Source: Novisyntrophococcus fermenticellae (GTDB taxonomy: Bacteria > Bacillota > Clostridia > Lachnospirales > Lachnospiraceae). From it: a stretch of 64,000 nt of DNA. Shown piece by piece: positions 63,502 to 64,000 of the stretch (position 1 is the stretch's first letter; every line of letters starts with the position of its first letter). A program made the position numbers and the translations under genes. Under the pieces are notes generated by a model that was not told the origin of the DNA, did not search any database, and saw nothing but the letters and a program-made list of their open reading frames with translations. The stretch is from NCBI RefSeq assembly GCF_018866245.1, contig NZ_CP076458.1, positions 682,001 through 746,000 of the forward strand. Direction: 5' to 3'.

Positions 63502-64000
63502 ATGCATGTGTATAAAGAACTCAGTTTTGTTGGAAACAAACCGGGATTGGATAACTTGGCAAAAAATATATACACTGTGTTTCCTGTGAATTGGATTAAG
63601 CCAAAAAGTAATCAGATGTTGAAAGATTATATTCTTGCTGATTATGTCGGAAATCAAGCTCCTCATGCAGAGGTCTCAATTTACTATGGAAAAGACACAT
63701 GGCGTGACGGATATGTCAAAGTCTGTAATATTGTTCCACTACAAAAAAATCAATTAACAATTGAGGAATATAACCAGTTACTTGATTTGTTTTATAATGA
63801 TATAGCTAAAGTGTATGGTCAAACACATGATGATATTAAAGTTGTCGGACCATCATCAGGCCAGTTTAACCCGCTTGATTATATTTCTGACGCAGCATTA
63901 AAAAAATTGACTCTATTTTGTAATGCTACAAATAAGTCTACTGGTTCCTCACATCCTTGTGATGAGGAACGCTGGTTTGATTTTATTTGTCAAACAGTGG
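63502..64000 (+). CDS. Unknown protein, cut by the window end
   Basis: An ATG with GAGAGGAGGAAT upstream opens a frame with no stop to the window end (166 codons so far). The translation begins MHVYKELSFVGNKPGLDN and includes VSIYYGKDTWRDGYVK and DDIKVVGPSSGQFNPLDYI. It is soluble, without signal peptide or membrane helix in the visible part. I do not recognise the family. The gene is A+T-rich compared with the nucleotidyltransferase, and follows copy 2 of the structured element. Confidence 0.75.
   Translation, partial: MHVYKELSFVGNKPGLDNLAKNIYTVFPVNWIKPKSNQMLKDYILADYVGNQAPHAEVSIYYGKDTWRDGYVKVCNIVPLQKNQLTIEEYNQLLDLFYNDIAKVYGQTHDDIKVVGPSSGQFNPLDYISDAALKKLTLFCNATNKSTGSSHPCDEERWFDFICQTV

Noticed and set aside
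1..64000. CRISPR arrays, tRNA or rRNA genes, insertion sequences and integrases
   Set aside because: I looked for regular short repeats, transposase or integrase motifs and RNA gene signatures and saw none.

Overview
The window looks like chromosomal DNA of a gut-type Clostridia, most likely a Lachnospiraceae member. This is inferred from gene style: YesMN-type two-component regulation, very large secreted glycosidases with Ig-like, FIVAR and dockerin modules, GGAGG ribosome binding sites, moderate G+C, and a CpsBCD-type exopolysaccharide locus. All genes recognised are on the + strand. No tRNA, rRNA, transposase or CRISPR array was seen.

Region 1 (1-5420) is a small redox operon. A TetR regulator with a palindromic putative operator in its leader is followed by an old-yellow-enzyme flavin/Fe-S oxidoreductase, a CobW-like GTPase in which histidines replace the usual CxCC metal motif, and a DUF362 Fe-S protein. 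The substrate cannot be read from the sequence.

Region 2 (5477-35143) is a furanose-sugar utilisation locus in two transcription blocks. A YesN/YesM two-component pair precedes an ABC importer of the YtfQ-YtfR-YtfT-YjfF type. A second block encodes a short membrane-anchored cohesin protein, a dual-GH43 enzyme and a GH2 enzyme that both end in FIVAR repeats plus a dockerin, and two beta-L-arabinofuranosidases (GH146-like and GH127) that share a different C-terminal tag of two Ig-like domains. The pieces form a compact cellulosome-like machine for arabinofuranosyl glycans. The promoters of importer and enzyme block share a 19-nt motif at exactly the same distance from the -10 box, which ties the two blocks into one regulon.

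Region 3 (35144-64000) is an exopolysaccharide locus: CpsB phosphatase, Wzz, CpsD tyrosine kinase, initiating glycosyltransferase, two UDP-glucose dehydrogenases, several glycosyltransferases, four acyltransferases, pyruvyl transferase, Wzy, Wzx, a radical SAM protein, an F420-dehydrogenase-beta-like protein with a separate ferredoxin, glmM (broken), glmS, a nucleotidyltransferase and a VanZ-like protein. Five genes carry G runs of 7-11 in the coding strand. All four acyltransferases are out of frame exactly at such a run, and a glycosyltransferase is in a fused reading state through another. In the two paralogous acyltransferases the run lies at the same codons. This is the signature of slipped-strand phase variation (contingency loci) controlling polymer O-acylation, and is the most unusual feature of the window. 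An assembly artefact has to be excluded from raw reads.

The locus end carries two copies of a structured RNA-like element, each upstream of a gene, and a fragment of vanZ that suggests duplication. The last gene (63502 onward) is cut by the window edge.
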